A DNA stretch of 64,000 nt from NCBI RefSeq assembly GCF_041521385.1, contig NZ_CP168006.1:2239233-2303232 (forward strand), in the 5' to 3' direction. Shown piece by piece: positions 8,292 through 17,438 of this stretch. The DNA is from Alcaligenes faecalis (GTDB lineage: Bacteria; Pseudomonadota; Gammaproteobacteria; Burkholderiales; Burkholderiaceae_B). The notes under the pieces are model-generated. The model was not told the DNA's origin, searched no databases, and was given only the letters and a program-made list of their open reading frames with translations. The position numbers and the translations under genes were made by a program. Every line of letters begins with the position of its first letter. The first letter of the stretch is position 1.

Positions 8292-11200
8292 TTAGAACAT
8301 CCAGTTCAAGAACAATTTACCGTTTATATCGGCCCGACTATCACCCAATAAACGGGTATTGGCCGACAACCCTAAACGCAGTCGCTCGGACTGCTGCAAG
8401 CTGATGCTGGTTCCCAGCGACAAGGCATGGTGATCCACTCGTGCATAACGCCCCTCAAAACCTACAGATTGGGCACTGGCAAAAGCCGCTTCCTGGGTTT
8501 GATTGCGGCTTAGCAACGCCTGCTCCCAGGCCACTGAGAAGGATGTTTGCAGTTGGCGATTCTGGCTTAAATCCCAGTTCTGACGCAGGGCCAGGCCGAT
8601 GGAAGCCTGCAAGGCGTTTTGTCGGCTGGCGTCCAGGCGCAGACGGCTGGCGGCATCGCCACTTTCTTCCAGTCCTGGGCGACGGTAATGGAGGTAATCC
8701 AGAGCCAGAACCGGCCCGATGCTGCCGTTTGCACCCAGTGCCCAGTTGTAGCCAGTCTGTACCCCTAGCGAGAAGGTATGAGCAGTCCAATCCGAAGCAG
8801 GACGCGCCTGATAGCCTGCAAAACTGATGTCACGGTTCATCTTGCCCTGCTCTATCCCTACGCGCATTTGCGCCAGGCCGTTCCAGCCTTCCTGGCTGTA
8901 GCCACGGTAGCGGGCATGCACACCCAGGCCCAGGCCCGTCAGCTTGCTCTTGGCCTGGAAGGGGGCATTTACATTGACGCGTTGCTCGTTGGCATTGCCG
9001 TGTACGCCCAGGCTCCAGTCACTGCCTTCAGCGCGGTGTTCTACCCCCAGCATCACTCCATAGATTTCGCTGCGGTGATCAACATCATTGCCGCCCAGTT
9101 GCCAGTGGTAGCGGCCGCCATAGGTCTGGATGAAGCTTTGCCAGCCGCTCTTGTTGATACCGTTGGTTTGGCGCAGTTGTTCGGATACCAGGTGTTCGCG
9201 GCGCAAGGCGGCGGCGGTTTGGGCGGCGTAGGAACCAGCACTTAGCTGATCCAGGGCCAGACCAATATCGCTGCCATCTGCACGCGAGAAGTCCATGGCT
9301 TGATACACGGCCGCCAGGGACTGATTACCTGCGGAAGCCTGTGCCAGGCTGGTACCAACAGCGGCGGCATTGGGCGATGCTGCGTACTGGGCATACGCAT
9401 TCTGATTACGGCTGACAGTCCAGCCATTGCCTGTACTTTCTACATTCAGGGTGGGGGATGTCAGCGTGGCATTGAGCGCAGCAAACTGCCCTTGTGTCTG
9501 GCTGGCGGTGAACACCTTGTCCTGATTCAATGTCCAGCCGTTTTGATACCAGTCTGGCTGCAGATCCACGGTCAACTCGCCATCGAGCTGAGCCAGGCCC
9601 TGCACATCAACATGATCATTCTGGGTGGCCGAGGCCTCCAACAGAATGCGGCCAGCGGCACCTTGGACAAAATTGCCCTTGATCGTCATGTGCCCGTAGG
9701 AGTTCCCGGGGCTGAGTGTGCCGTTATTGGTGAAGTTGTATTCAGGGTTGAGGGTGAATTCGCTATTGCCATACAGGGTCGCGCCCTGATCCACGCGCAA
9801 GCCGTACAGCTCATGCTGGCCATTCAAGGAAGTGGCGCCCCCGGCAATGACGACAGCCAGATTGTTTTGGCCTTTGATATTGCCGTCATAACGTATCTGG
9901 AAGTCGGGGTCAGCCGCATTGGTAGCACGACCATTTTTATCGGCCTTTTGACCAAAGCTGATACGGGTCAGCAGCAGTTGCTGGTCGGCGTCGCGGCGGT
10001 TGTAATCCGAGGTAATGTCACCTGTGATTTGTGCGCCCTGCAGAATATTGATGTTCTGTACCCAGGCATTGTCCGCGATATGGATGGCCGCCTTCTGACC
10101 CGACAAGGTGCCGGACAAATCGTAATTACTGATCAAGGCACCTTGCAATATTTCCGGTACAGTGCGTAGCTGGCCTTTAGCCATGAGCATCCAGGAGCCG
10201 TGATACTCATCGTTGCTACCCATGGCGTTCTGCCCGAAATCGAACAAGGCTCCGACGCCATCCTGACCATCTGCCCGGACTTCACCTTGCTGGACAATAT
10301 TGTGATGGCGGCCATAGCTGAACTGCAGGCCACGACCATACCAGCCGTGGGCATGAATACGCGTCGACTCGGGAATGATGAGCGTGTTTTCGCTACCGTC
10401 CACACGTACGCCTACCCCCCCTGGCCCGGCTGTCAGCAGATCCGCCGCCTGGCGAATGAGGTTGCGTTCGCCATAAATGTGCAGGCCCAAGCCTTGTGTG
10501 GCCATGTTGTATTGACCAGGCAGATAGGTCGTGCCGTCTTCATTGCGCGCAAAGTAGCCATTGGTATTGTTCAGGGTGACGTCGTCCCCATAGACCGAAT
10601 AGCCAAAGAAGTTGCGGCGATCAATGCTCAGCCCAATATCCTGCAGGGCGGCAATTTCGGCTTCCATCAGATTCACGTAGTTGCGATAGGTCTGATGGCT
10701 CATCAAGCTGTTGCGCAGCTCGGTGTGGCTCATATAGTTGCGATCCACGCCATACTGCGGCTGGTCGTGGACGTTCAAGATGCTGACCGGGATGCCCGGC
10801 ATGGCGCCATTCAGGACTGCCTGTACATGATCCCCAGTGAAGTAGCCCTTGTCCTGGCGCAGGTCAAAAGCGTCAGGGTCGTAGGGGTTGGTGCAAACGG
10901 AACACAGGATTTTCTGCCCAGGGCTGGGGGCTCGACCCTGATCATCGCGCAAGCCCAAGGCCCAGGGGCTAAGGTCATTCTGGAAGAAGGGGTCGGGTGG
11001 ATCGAAACTGTCTGCAGGCAAGTTGTCCATGACTGTGTTGCTGATGCCCAAGGCATGAGCTAGCTCATGAAAAATTACCGCGTTGTAATCGACTTTGCCG
11101 GTCAAGGGCAGTTGGCTGGGAGTAGCTGGGACCGTGTCCATATCCAGTTTTCCGACACCGATAACGGCATCGGGGTTGTTTGGATCGCCCTGGAAGATCC

Positions 11201-11594
11201 CCTGCAAGCGTGCTTGTAAGGCCGACAAGGTGAAATTGGGATGGGATGGGCTGGTCAGTCGAGCACCATAAGCATTGGCGTTCTTTTCATTCATAGTGCC
11301 CAGGTTGATGACAGCCGGTGTGTATCCCACTGGCAACTTAATGATTTCGGCCCAGCGCCCCAGTGCGGCACGAATTTTCAGTCGCCCATTCTCGTCAATT
11401 TCTTGGGGGGAAACGCGTGGATCGGACTGATCCGACGTATCGTAGCCCCCATCATCAGGTCCATAGATCCGCAATTCAAAGGCCGGTTGACCCTGTTGGT
11501 TCAAAATGAATTCAGTCTGGTAAGCATGGGCGCTGCTGGTCCAGCTCAAGGCCACCAGGGTGTGGCCGAGTAGTGCTTTGATTTTGAAGTCCAT
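8292..11594 (-). CDS. Autotransporter with zinc-metalloprotease-like passenger
   Basis: About 1100 residues from the ATG at 11594, which begins a clear signal peptide (MDFKIKALL to SSAHA, cleaved near residue 24); an upstream GTG at 11639 would precede this peptide. Residues about 25-330 form a protease-like domain with HELAHALG at 176-183 and a later SLMSHQTYRN that could be the Met-turn. The mid part is a repetitive beta-helix passenger rich in Gly and Asn. The last 270 or so residues form a type Va autotransporter barrel ending in Phe (LNWMF). It would be exported by Sec and displayed or released at the outer membrane. The third zinc-ligand position after HExxHxxG is Asn, not His or Asp. 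Confidence 0.88.
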   Translation of the reverse strand: MDFKIKALLGHTLVALSWTSSAHAYQTEFILNQQGQPAFELRIYGPDDGGYDTSDQSDPRVSPQEIDENGRLKIRAALGRWAEIIKLPVGYTPAVINLGTMNEKNANAYGARLTSPSHPNFTLSALQARLQGIFQGDPNNPDAVIGVGKLDMDTVPATPSQLPLTGKVDYNAVIFHELAHALGISNTVMDNLPADSFDPPDPFFQNDLSPWALGLRDDQGRAPSPGQKILCSVCTNPYDPDAFDLRQDKGYFTGDHVQAVLNGAMPGIPVSILNVHDQPQYGVDRNYMSHTELRNSLMSHQTYRNYVNLMEAEIAALQDIGLSIDRRNFFGYSVYGDDVTLNNTNGYFARNEDGTTYLPGQYNMATQGLGLHIYGERNLIRQAADLLTAGPGGVGVRVDGSENTLIIPESTRIHAHGWYGRGLQFSYGRHHNIVQQGEVRADGQDGVGALFDFGQNAMGSNDEYHGSWMLMAKGQLRTVPEILQGALISNYDLSGTLSGQKAAIHIADNAWVQNINILQGAQITGDITSDYNRRDADQQLLLTRISFGQKADKNGRATNAADPDFQIRYDGNIKGQNNLAVVIAGGATSLNGQHELYGLRVDQGATLYGNSEFTLNPEYNFTNNGTLSPGNSYGHMTIKGNFVQGAAGRILLEASATQNDHVDVQGLAQLDGELTVDLQPDWYQNGWTLNQDKVFTASQTQGQFAALNATLTSPTLNVESTGNGWTVSRNQNAYAQYAASPNAAAVGTSLAQASAGNQSLAAVYQAMDFSRADGSDIGLALDQLSAGSYAAQTAAALRREHLVSEQLRQTNGINKSGWQSFIQTYGGRYHWQLGGNDVDHRSEIYGVMLGVEHRAEGSDWSLGVHGNANEQRVNVNAPFQAKSKLTGLGLGVHARYRGYSQEGWNGLAQMRVGIEQGKMNRDISFAGYQARPASDWTAHTFSLGVQTGYNWALGANGSIGPVLALDYLHYRRPGLEESGDAASRLRLDASRQNALQASIGLALRQNWDLSQNRQLQTSFSVAWEQALLSRNQTQEAAFASAQSVGFEGRYARVDHHALSLGTSISLQQSERLRLGLSANTRLLGDSRADINGKLFLNWMF

Positions 11595-11702
11595 GGGATT
11601 CAGAGAAAGAAGGCAATGGTTAGGGGGCACTTTTATCACGGTAAAGAACGATTGGGTTTCAGCCGTAACTTCTAAGGGATAAAGTGTTCAAGAGAGGAAA
11701 GT

Positions 11703-12203
11703 ATGACCATAGAGATCAGTGGACGGGGTTTAATACAGAGACAAACTAGGCCCGTGGCCGAACCGTTGAATGCGACGGCCATGACACCTTCAGTAGTGCC
11801 CGAACAAGACAAGCTGGATTCCATAGACGCATCGGGGCGTATCAAAGTGAACCTGTCTTCCTTGGGAAAAGAGCTGTCGCTGACCAGTCAGCAAGCTCCA
11901 AAAAAAGGTCGCGATAAGGATATTGATAGCAGTTCCTTGCCCGATGGCATCAAGGACATACTTAAACGTATCCGTGATCTGAAAGAGCAGATTCAACAGA
12001 AATTGATGGAGCTGCAGCGTATCCAGGCCAGCCACAAAAGCAGCGAAGCAGAAAAAAAACAGGAGCTGGAGCGCGTGCAAAGCGAGCTCAATAGCTTGAA
12101 CGGTGCTCTGTCCAGTGCGCATGCCATGTTGAACAAGATCATGGACGACATTGAACTGGATGGAGATAGCCGTATGGAAGTGGCAGATTTGTTGATGAAG
12201 TAA
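11703..12203 (+). CDS. Coiled-coil protein of unknown function
   Basis: 166 residues with no signal peptide or membrane helix. The N-terminal 80 residues are low in predicted structure. Residues about 82-150 form a strong heptad coiled coil rich in Lys, Glu and Gln (IKDILKRIRDLKEQIQQKLM, then EKKQELERVQSELNSLNGAL). AGAGGAAAG just before the ATG is a strong ribosome site, so expression is likely. The gene diverges from the autotransporter gene with about 108 bases between them and may share a control region. The family was not recognised. Confidence 0.6.
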   Translation: MTIEISGRGLIQRQTRPVAEPLNATAMTPSVVPEQDKLDSIDASGRIKVNLSSLGKELSLTSQQAPKKGRDKDIDSSSLPDGIKDILKRIRDLKEQIQQKLMELQRIQASHKSSEAEKKQELERVQSELNSLNGALSSAHAMLNKIMDDIELDGDSRMEVADLLMK

Positions 12204-12295
12204 GAAGCCGTTCGACTGGCTTCGGGAGCCCTTGGGGGCGCAGATAGGTATGTCCACCTAAGCCTGTATGAATATGGACTGCGTCCTTTTTTGGG

Positions 12296-12313
12296 CAGCC
12301 AGGGGCTGTTTTT
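12296..12313 (+). terminator. Small terminator after the coiled-coil gene
   Basis: CAGCC-AGG-GGCTG (12296-12308) followed by five T. Short stem, so only moderate support. Confidence 0.4.
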
Positions 12314-12321
12314 GCTGACGC

Positions 12322-12711
12322 TCAGGGTTGGTTTGCCACCGTCAAAGCTTGTGTAATTTTGTCGTTGAGCTGATGCGGAGACATCAAATTGGTGGTGACC
12401 TGTGCCTTGGTGCGAATGATATAGGCGGTCGAGGGATTCAGATTAATGCAATACACTACCAGCGAGCCCGCCCCCATGGGGGCCGCGCCAATATAAACCC
12501 CTAACTGATCGCTGGCTGCCGAATCATTACGCTGGTGGTAGCCCTCCCCCGCGGCTGCCTGTTTGACTGTATCCAGACACTGAGCCACGTTTAAACGGGA
12601 GATGGAACGCTGTTCTGCCTCCAGCTCCAACGGCATCAGTTCCTGAGCCTGTACCGCCCAAGCGCCATGAAGCAAAGCTGCCATCAAAACCCACTTGTTG
12701 AGTGTGTGCAT
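12322..12711 (-). CDS. Small secreted protein of unknown function
   Basis: 129 residues with a typical Sec signal peptide (MHTLNKWVLMAALLHGAWA, cleavage after AQA near residue 22), so it should be periplasmic. The mature part has two Cys (AQCLDTV and VVYCINLN) that could form a disulphide, and an AAAGEGYHQRND segment. No family was recognised with confidence. It is monocistronic, with dinD upstream on the same strand at about 200 bases. Confidence 0.6.
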   Translation of the reverse strand: MHTLNKWVLMAALLHGAWAVQAQELMPLELEAEQRSISRLNVAQCLDTVKQAAAGEGYHQRNDSAASDQLGVYIGAAPMGAGSLVVYCINLNPSTAYIIRTKAQVTTNLMSPHQLNDKITQALTVANQP

Positions 12712-12913
12712 GATGCCCTCCCGCAGGAGACAATGGAGCGTTCAGCATAGTCCCGATTGATCAGGGCAGGCTTTGATAGTGCTTAATTCAGGAACGAATA
12801 TCGGGTTTTTACTGAGGTGGGGCCTGCTGGTAGCAGCCTGAATAGAGTAAGTATGCGGCCATCAGTGCACGGTCTGTTTTACGTCTTTTTTCTTTTAGCC
12901 AGGACTCTGGGCC

Positions 12914-13777
12914 TTAGTTCTTCTGCTTTGGGGCTGGTAGCTTTCCAGTTTGCTTCAGCAGTTTCTTTTCTTCTGTTTTGACGCGACGCTCCAGTTTTTT
13001 AATATCTTCCTCGGCAGGGAGCTGTTCAGGCCGGATACCGCGCTGACCCAGCATATCGCGCACGCTGCGGTTGTTTTGCTCATGCTCATGGGTGATCAAC
13101 GTTTCACCATGCAGTTGCTCTTGCGTGACGTTGTGGTTCGTCATTTCCGTGGCAAGGTTCTTGGCGGCAATGGTTAGTGTAGGTAGAAAGTCAGCCAAGG
13201 GGCGGGTTTGAGTAATACCGTAGCGGTCTTTCATCATCTGGGTGGTGTGCCCACCAAATAGCGCCGCATCCCCTTTGGATCGGATGCGGCCAAAGCCTTT
13301 GTCGTCTACCCCATGTTCATAGAGGTTTTGCGATAGCGTCCTTTCGGACTCGCGAAGGCGTTCGCGGGCATCCAACCTGGCCTGCAGACGCATACGGTCT
13401 TCAATCAGCTCTTGCTTGCGGGTCTGGATGGCGAAGTAGCTTTGAGCAAAGGCAATGGCCGGCTTGCGTGGGTCGCCGTTCTGGGCGATGAGGTAGCAAG
13501 CATAGCGGGTGAGCATGATGTCTTCTATCGAACGATCTGCACCGCTGCCAATCTGGACCATTTTCGTGACGCCACGAAAATGGTCTCCTTCTTCGTACCC
13601 CGTTGTTTTACAAGACTCTACTGCCCTATCTATCGCTGTCTTGAAGTTCTCCCAGCGCACATAGCCCAAGGGTTCCATCAAGTCGCGGGCGAACCAGAAC
13701 TCCACGCCCTCTTCTGGGATGGTGTGGCTCAAGCCGTCGAACTGATTTGTTAGCTGCTTAATGTCTTGAGATTCCAC
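12914..13777 (-). CDS. dinD: DNA-damage-inducible protein D
   Basis: 287 residues. It matches E. coli DinD throughout: WFARDLMEPLGYVRWENF (BRO-like N-terminus), MVQIGSGADRSIED, LTRYACYLIAQNGDP, SYFAIQTRKQEL, and a C-terminal IKKLERRVKTEEKK. E. coli DinD is SOS-induced and inhibits RecA strand exchange. The GTG at 13777 is preferred because GGAG lies seven bases upstream and the protein then aligns with DinD at VESQDIKQL; the frame extends further upstream without family similarity. It lies 100 bases after mnmE on the same strand. I see no CTGT-N8-ACAG LexA box upstream. Confidence 0.88.
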   Translation of the reverse strand: MESQDIKQLTNQFDGLSHTIPEEGVEFWFARDLMEPLGYVRWENFKTAIDRAVESCKTTGYEEGDHFRGVTKMVQIGSGADRSIEDIMLTRYACYLIAQNGDPRKPAIAFAQSYFAIQTRKQELIEDRMRLQARLDARERLRESERTLSQNLYEHGVDDKGFGRIRSKGDAALFGGHTTQMMKDRYGITQTRPLADFLPTLTIAAKNLATEMTNHNVTQEQLHGETLITHEHEQNNRSVRDMLGQRGIRPEQLPAEEDIKKLERRVKTEEKKLLKQTGKLPAPKQKN

Positions 13778-13878
13778 TTGATGTCTCCGGGTTGTATGAC
13801 ACTTGCCATCACGTCGCCAAAAGCCTTGTCTGGTTCTGGGGCCAGTGCGATGAGACACCGAGGACGTTCAGGCCTGCA

Positions 13879-15252
13879 TCACTTCCCAATACAAAAACTG
13901 GAGAAAATCTCTCCCAGCAAATCATCGCTGCTGAACTCGCCGGTAATTGAACACAGATCCAGATGTGCCAGGCGCAGTTCTTCGGCAAACAGATCCAGCA
14001 CCTGATCGCTGTGCGTGGCGTGTTCTGCGGCCAAGCCCAGGTGGTACTCCGCGCGCTCCAGGGCCCGCAGGTGTCGTTCTCGTGCCAGCCAGGGGGATTC
14101 ACTGCCGGGGTTCCAGCCGGCGATATCCAGCAAGGTGCGGCGCAAGCTGTCCAGACCGATATCCTTACGGGCGGAAATTGGCAGCACGGTGGCGCCACTC
14201 TCTTGTGCGGGTAAGGCAGCCTGTTGTTCATCTGTCAGCAAGTCTATCTTGTTATAGACGCGCAGCACGGGTACATGGGATGGCAGGCGAGTGGTAATGG
14301 CACTGTCCAGCTCGTCTTGCGGGTGGCGAGCATCGAGCAGGTGCACGATTACGTTGGCTTTGGCGATTTCGTCCCAGGTACGGGCAATACCGATGCGCTC
14401 TACGGTGTCCTCGGTGTCACGGAGACCTGCGGTATCCACGATGTGTAGCGGGATACCGTCAATGTGGATCAACTGCATGACGCGGTCGCGGGTGGTGCCG
14501 GCGATGTCGGTCACGATAGCCACGTCTTCACCAGCCAGTGCGTTGAGCAGGCTGGATTTGCCCACATTGGGCTGGCCTGCCAGTACAACGTGCAGGCCCT
14601 CGCGCAAAATCGCCCCCTGACGCGAATGCTGCAAGATGCGTTCCAGCTCGTCCTGTATGCCTTGCAGGGTGGCTGCCGCCTGGTACTTTTCCAGGAAGTC
14701 GATTTCTTCTTCGGGGAAATCCAACGTGGCTTCCACCAGCATGCGCAGGTGAATGATGCGGTCGGCCAGGGCGTTGACCTTATTGGAAAACACGCCGGAT
14801 AAGGAAGCCACGGCACTGCGGGCAGCGGCTTCTGAAGAGGCGTCGATCAGGTCTGCCACGGCTTCGGCCTGGGCCAGGTCCAGCCTGTCATTCAGGAAGG
14901 CGCGCTGGGTGAACTCTCCCGGCTCGGCCAGGCGCAGGCCTTGATCTTTACCTGCTTCCAGGCAGCGATCCAGCAGGCGGCGCAGAACAGCCGGGCCGCC
15001 GTGACCTTGCAGTTCCAGCACGTCTTCGCCGGTATAGGAATGCGGGCCTTTAAAGAACAGCGCAATGCCCTCGTCGATTGCCTCGCCTTGTGCATCCTTG
15101 AAGGGCAAAAAGTGGGCATGGCGTGCTTGCAGCGTGCGGCCAAACAGGGTCTGGATCAGAGCATCAAGCTCCTTGCCGGAGACACGGATAACACCAATAC
15201 CACCCCGGCCGGGGGCGGTGGCAATAGCCACAATAGGGGAAGAACTGGACAT
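13879..15252 (-). CDS. mnmE: tRNA uridine-5-carboxymethylaminomethyl(34) synthesis GTPase MnmE
   Basis: 457 residues from the ATG at 15252 ([20 protein letters not shown]), as in other MnmE proteins; the frame extends upstream without homology. The N-terminal folate-binding domain is followed by helices and an inserted G domain: GQPNVGKSS (P-loop), DIAGTTRD (G2), DTAGLRDT (G3), NKID (G4). The C-terminus ends CIGK, the conserved catalytic tail. With MnmG it modifies U34 of certain tRNAs; mnmG is not in this window. yidC, which precedes mnmE in many genomes, lies about 8.8 kb away here. Confidence 0.97.
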   Translation of the reverse strand: MSSSSPIVAIATAPGRGGIGVIRVSGKELDALIQTLFGRTLQARHAHFLPFKDAQGEAIDEGIALFFKGPHSYTGEDVLELQGHGGPAVLRRLLDRCLEAGKDQGLRLAEPGEFTQRAFLNDRLDLAQAEAVADLIDASSEAAARSAVASLSGVFSNKVNALADRIIHLRMLVEATLDFPEEEIDFLEKYQAAATLQGIQDELERILQHSRQGAILREGLHVVLAGQPNVGKSSLLNALAGEDVAIVTDIAGTTRDRVMQLIHIDGIPLHIVDTAGLRDTEDTVERIGIARTWDEIAKANVIVHLLDARHPQDELDSAITTRLPSHVPVLRVYNKIDLLTDEQQAALPAQESGATVLPISARKDIGLDSLRRTLLDIAGWNPGSESPWLARERHLRALERAEYHLGLAAEHATHSDQVLDLFAEELRLAHLDLCSITGEFSSDDLLGEIFSSFCIGK

Positions 15253-15383
15253 GGGCAGATCGATCAAAGAGGCGGAACAGAGCCGTATTGTAATGGAGCA
15301 GGTGGATGGTTCGAGCTTGGGGGGTAAGCCTTGTTGGTATCTGAAACGCTTGTATTTATGTACTTGTAGCCTAGGATCTTGAT

Positions 15384-15415
15384 AATCAGGCAATCAGGCA
15401 ATCAGGCAATCAGAC
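15384..15415. repeat. 8-bp tandem repeat upstream of mnmE
   Basis: AATCAGGC occurs three times in tandem (15384-15407), followed by one variant AATCAGAC. It lies about 130 bases upstream of the mnmE ATG, in the non-coding gap before the XRE-cupin gene. Confidence 0.85.
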
Positions 15416-15507
15416 AGAGGTCTGAACTGTCGAGCAGGGGCCAAGGTAAACAACAAACCAGAAGCCTCATAAAAACGGTTGAAGCTAGCCGTTTGTGCCC
15501 CTTGCAA

Positions 15508-16110
15508 TTAGTGATGGTTCACACAAACCACCAGAATCTCCACGCTTTCTCCGTGCTCGCACAGATAAAGATGGCCCAGATTGCTTTTGAAGTAGATGCT
15601 GTCACGCGCTTGCAGTACATGCCGGCGGCCGTCCTGGAACTGCATGGTCAACTGCCCTTCAATCACAAAAATGAACTCTTCGCCTTCGTGCTGGCTGAAG
15701 TCGCTGGCATCGCGCGGTTGACCGGCCAGCACGCGCCCGTGCATGGGCGTCATTTTTTTGTTGATCCATTCTGAGGCCAACATACCGTACTCATAGCGGT
15801 GAGCATGGTAGGTCACGGTGCTAGAAGCCCGTCCTACCAGAATGTCCATGCCGGACTCGTTCTGATCACGGGGCGTCTTGAACAGGTCGGACAAATCCAT
15901 TTTCAAGGCTCGGCTGACGGCCAGGAACTTCTCGTAGCTCAAGCCAATCAGACCGCGTTCTGCCTTGGACAGGGTGGACAAAGATACATTGGATAAGCGT
16001 GCCAACATGAGCAGGGTCAGGCCCTGACGCTTGCGTTCATCACGTATGCGCGCCCCCATGGCTGTTTTGCTTAATAAATTGGGGGCGGTGTTAGCCAAGT
16101 CTTTTGTCAT
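15508..16110 (-). CDS. XRE-cupin transcriptional regulator
   Basis: 200 residues. An N-terminal helix-turn-helix (RIRDERKRQGLTLLMLA, SLSTLSKAERGL, residues about 20-75) is joined to a C-terminal cupin domain (EGEEFIFVIEGQLTMQF, SIYFKSNLGHLY). Proteins with this layout often control amino acid or amine catabolism, with the cupin sensing a small ligand. The gene diverges from the deacetylase operon at 16220. The 109-base gap holds two TTCTTATAA sites 21 bases apart, the probable operator for autoregulation and operon control. Confidence 0.88.
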   Translation of the reverse strand: MTKDLANTAPNLLSKTAMGARIRDERKRQGLTLLMLARLSNVSLSTLSKAERGLIGLSYEKFLAVSRALKMDLSDLFKTPRDQNESGMDILVGRASSTVTYHAHRYEYGMLASEWINKKMTPMHGRVLAGQPRDASDFSQHEGEEFIFVIEGQLTMQFQDGRRHVLQARDSIYFKSNLGHLYLCEHGESVEILVVCVNHH

Positions 16111-16134
16111 AACCTAAAGAAGTAATAAACAACA

Positions 16135-16169
16135 TTCTTATAAATATTATTGATTTTCTTATAAGAAAA
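16135..16169. promoter_or_regulatory. Paired operator sites between XRE-cupin gene and deacetylase operon
   Basis: TTCTTATAA occurs at 16135 and again at 16156, exactly 21 bases (two helical turns) apart in the same orientation. The second copy extends into a perfect 16-base palindrome, TTTTCTTATAAGAAAA (16154-16169). The position between divergent starts and the spacing suggest binding of a regulator dimer pair. Assignment to the adjacent XRE-cupin protein is inference. Confidence 0.6.
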
Positions 16170-16219
16170 CTCTGTCCTATTGTATAGAACTACACGCTTT
16201 ACGTTGGGAGAAAGAAGGC

Positions 16220-17416
16220 ATGACTGCGTTATTTGATCCTACTGCTTATCCCTCTACCTCGGTGGAATGGGTAAAAAAACTGATTGCTTATGATACGACA
16301 AGCCGGGAATCGAACCTGGAACTGATTCACGACGTACAGGCCTATTTGCAGCAGCAAGGTCTGCAAACCGTGCTGACACATGATGCCAGCGGCCGCAAGG
16401 CCAATCTGTTCGCCACGATTCCGGCAGCCGATGGCTCACGGACTGGTGGCATTGTTCTGTCTGGCCATACCGATGTGGTGCCCGTCGATGGTCAGAGCTG
16501 GAGCAGCGACCCGTTCAAGGCCCAGGTCCGTGACGATCGCCTGTATGGCCGTGGCACTTGTGACATGAAAGGCTTTGTCGGTGTGACCTTGCAATTGGTT
16601 CCTGAAATGTTGGCGACCAAGCTGGCCAAACCCATCCACCTGGCTTACTCCTACGACGAAGAAGTCGGTTGTGTCGGCGCGCCCGTCATGATTGATGATC
16701 TGGTTCGTCGTGGCGTGAAACCCGAAGGCTGCGTGGTGGGTGAACCCACCAGCATGCGCACCATCGTGGCGCATAAAGGCATTAACGCTTATCGCTGCCG
16801 CGTACATGGTCATGCCGCTCATTCCTCGCTGACCCCCAAGGGTGTGAACGCGATTGAACATGCGGCACGCATCATTACCGCCATCCGTGATCTGGCCGAC
16901 GACTACAAGAGCATGGGTCCTTACGATCACGATTTCGATGTGCCCTTCACCACCTTGCAGACCAGCATGATTCGGGGCGGCATCGCCTTGAATACGGTGC
17001 CTGATCTGTGCGAATTCGAGTTTGAATACCGCAATCTGCCCGGTGTGGATCCCGAGCCGATCTTGCAAGAAATCCGCGAATTTATCGATATGAAGGTCCT
17101 GCCCGCCATGCGCCGCGAGCATCCCGATGCTGCGGTGGAGCTGGAAAAGCTGGCCAGCGCCCCTGGCCTGAACCCTGAAGAGCAAGCAGCTATTACCAAG
17201 TTGGTGCGCGAGCTGACGCGGGACGACACGGTGCGCAAAGTGGCCTATGGCACCGAAGCCGGCTTGTTCCAGCAAGCCGGTATCCCTTCAATTATTTGTG
17301 GTCCCGGCAATATCGAGCAGGCCCATCGCCCGGATGAGTACGTGGAACTGGCCCAGCTTGAGCAATGCGAGCAGTTCTTGCGCGCCTTGATCCGCAGTCA
17401 GGCCGTGGCCGCTTAA
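16220..17416 (+). CDS. M20-family deacetylase, acetylornithine deacetylase (ArgE)-like
   Basis: 398 residues. SGHTDVVP (metal His near 83), GRGTCDMKG (bridging Asp), YDEEVGC (catalytic Glu), GEPTSMR and a C-terminal GNIEQAHRPDEY (metal His) form the two-zinc site of M20 peptidases. ArgE hydrolyses N-acetylornithine. Here it heads an operon with a dehydratase-like PLP enzyme, an ornithine-cyclodeaminase-like protein and a solute receptor, and sits under an XRE-cupin regulator. So a catabolic N-acyl amino acid substrate is more likely than arginine synthesis. GGGAGAAAG about six bases before the ATG supports the start. Confidence 0.85.
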   Translation: MTALFDPTAYPSTSVEWVKKLIAYDTTSRESNLELIHDVQAYLQQQGLQTVLTHDASGRKANLFATIPAADGSRTGGIVLSGHTDVVPVDGQSWSSDPFKAQVRDDRLYGRGTCDMKGFVGVTLQLVPEMLATKLAKPIHLAYSYDEEVGCVGAPVMIDDLVRRGVKPEGCVVGEPTSMRTIVAHKGINAYRCRVHGHAAHSSLTPKGVNAIEHAARIITAIRDLADDYKSMGPYDHDFDVPFTTLQTSMIRGGIALNTVPDLCEFEFEYRNLPGVDPEPILQEIREFIDMKVLPAMRREHPDAAVELEKLASAPGLNPEEQAAITKLVRELTRDDTVRKVAYGTEAGLFQQAGIPSIICGPGNIEQAHRPDEYVELAQLEQCEQFLRALIRSQAVAA

Positions 17417-17438
17417 AAACAGATTTCAACGCAAACCC

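Noticed and set aside
9300..11063. Two long plus-strand frames (289 and 287 codons) inside the autotransporter
   Set aside because: Antisense shadows of a repetitive passenger; no recognisable domains.
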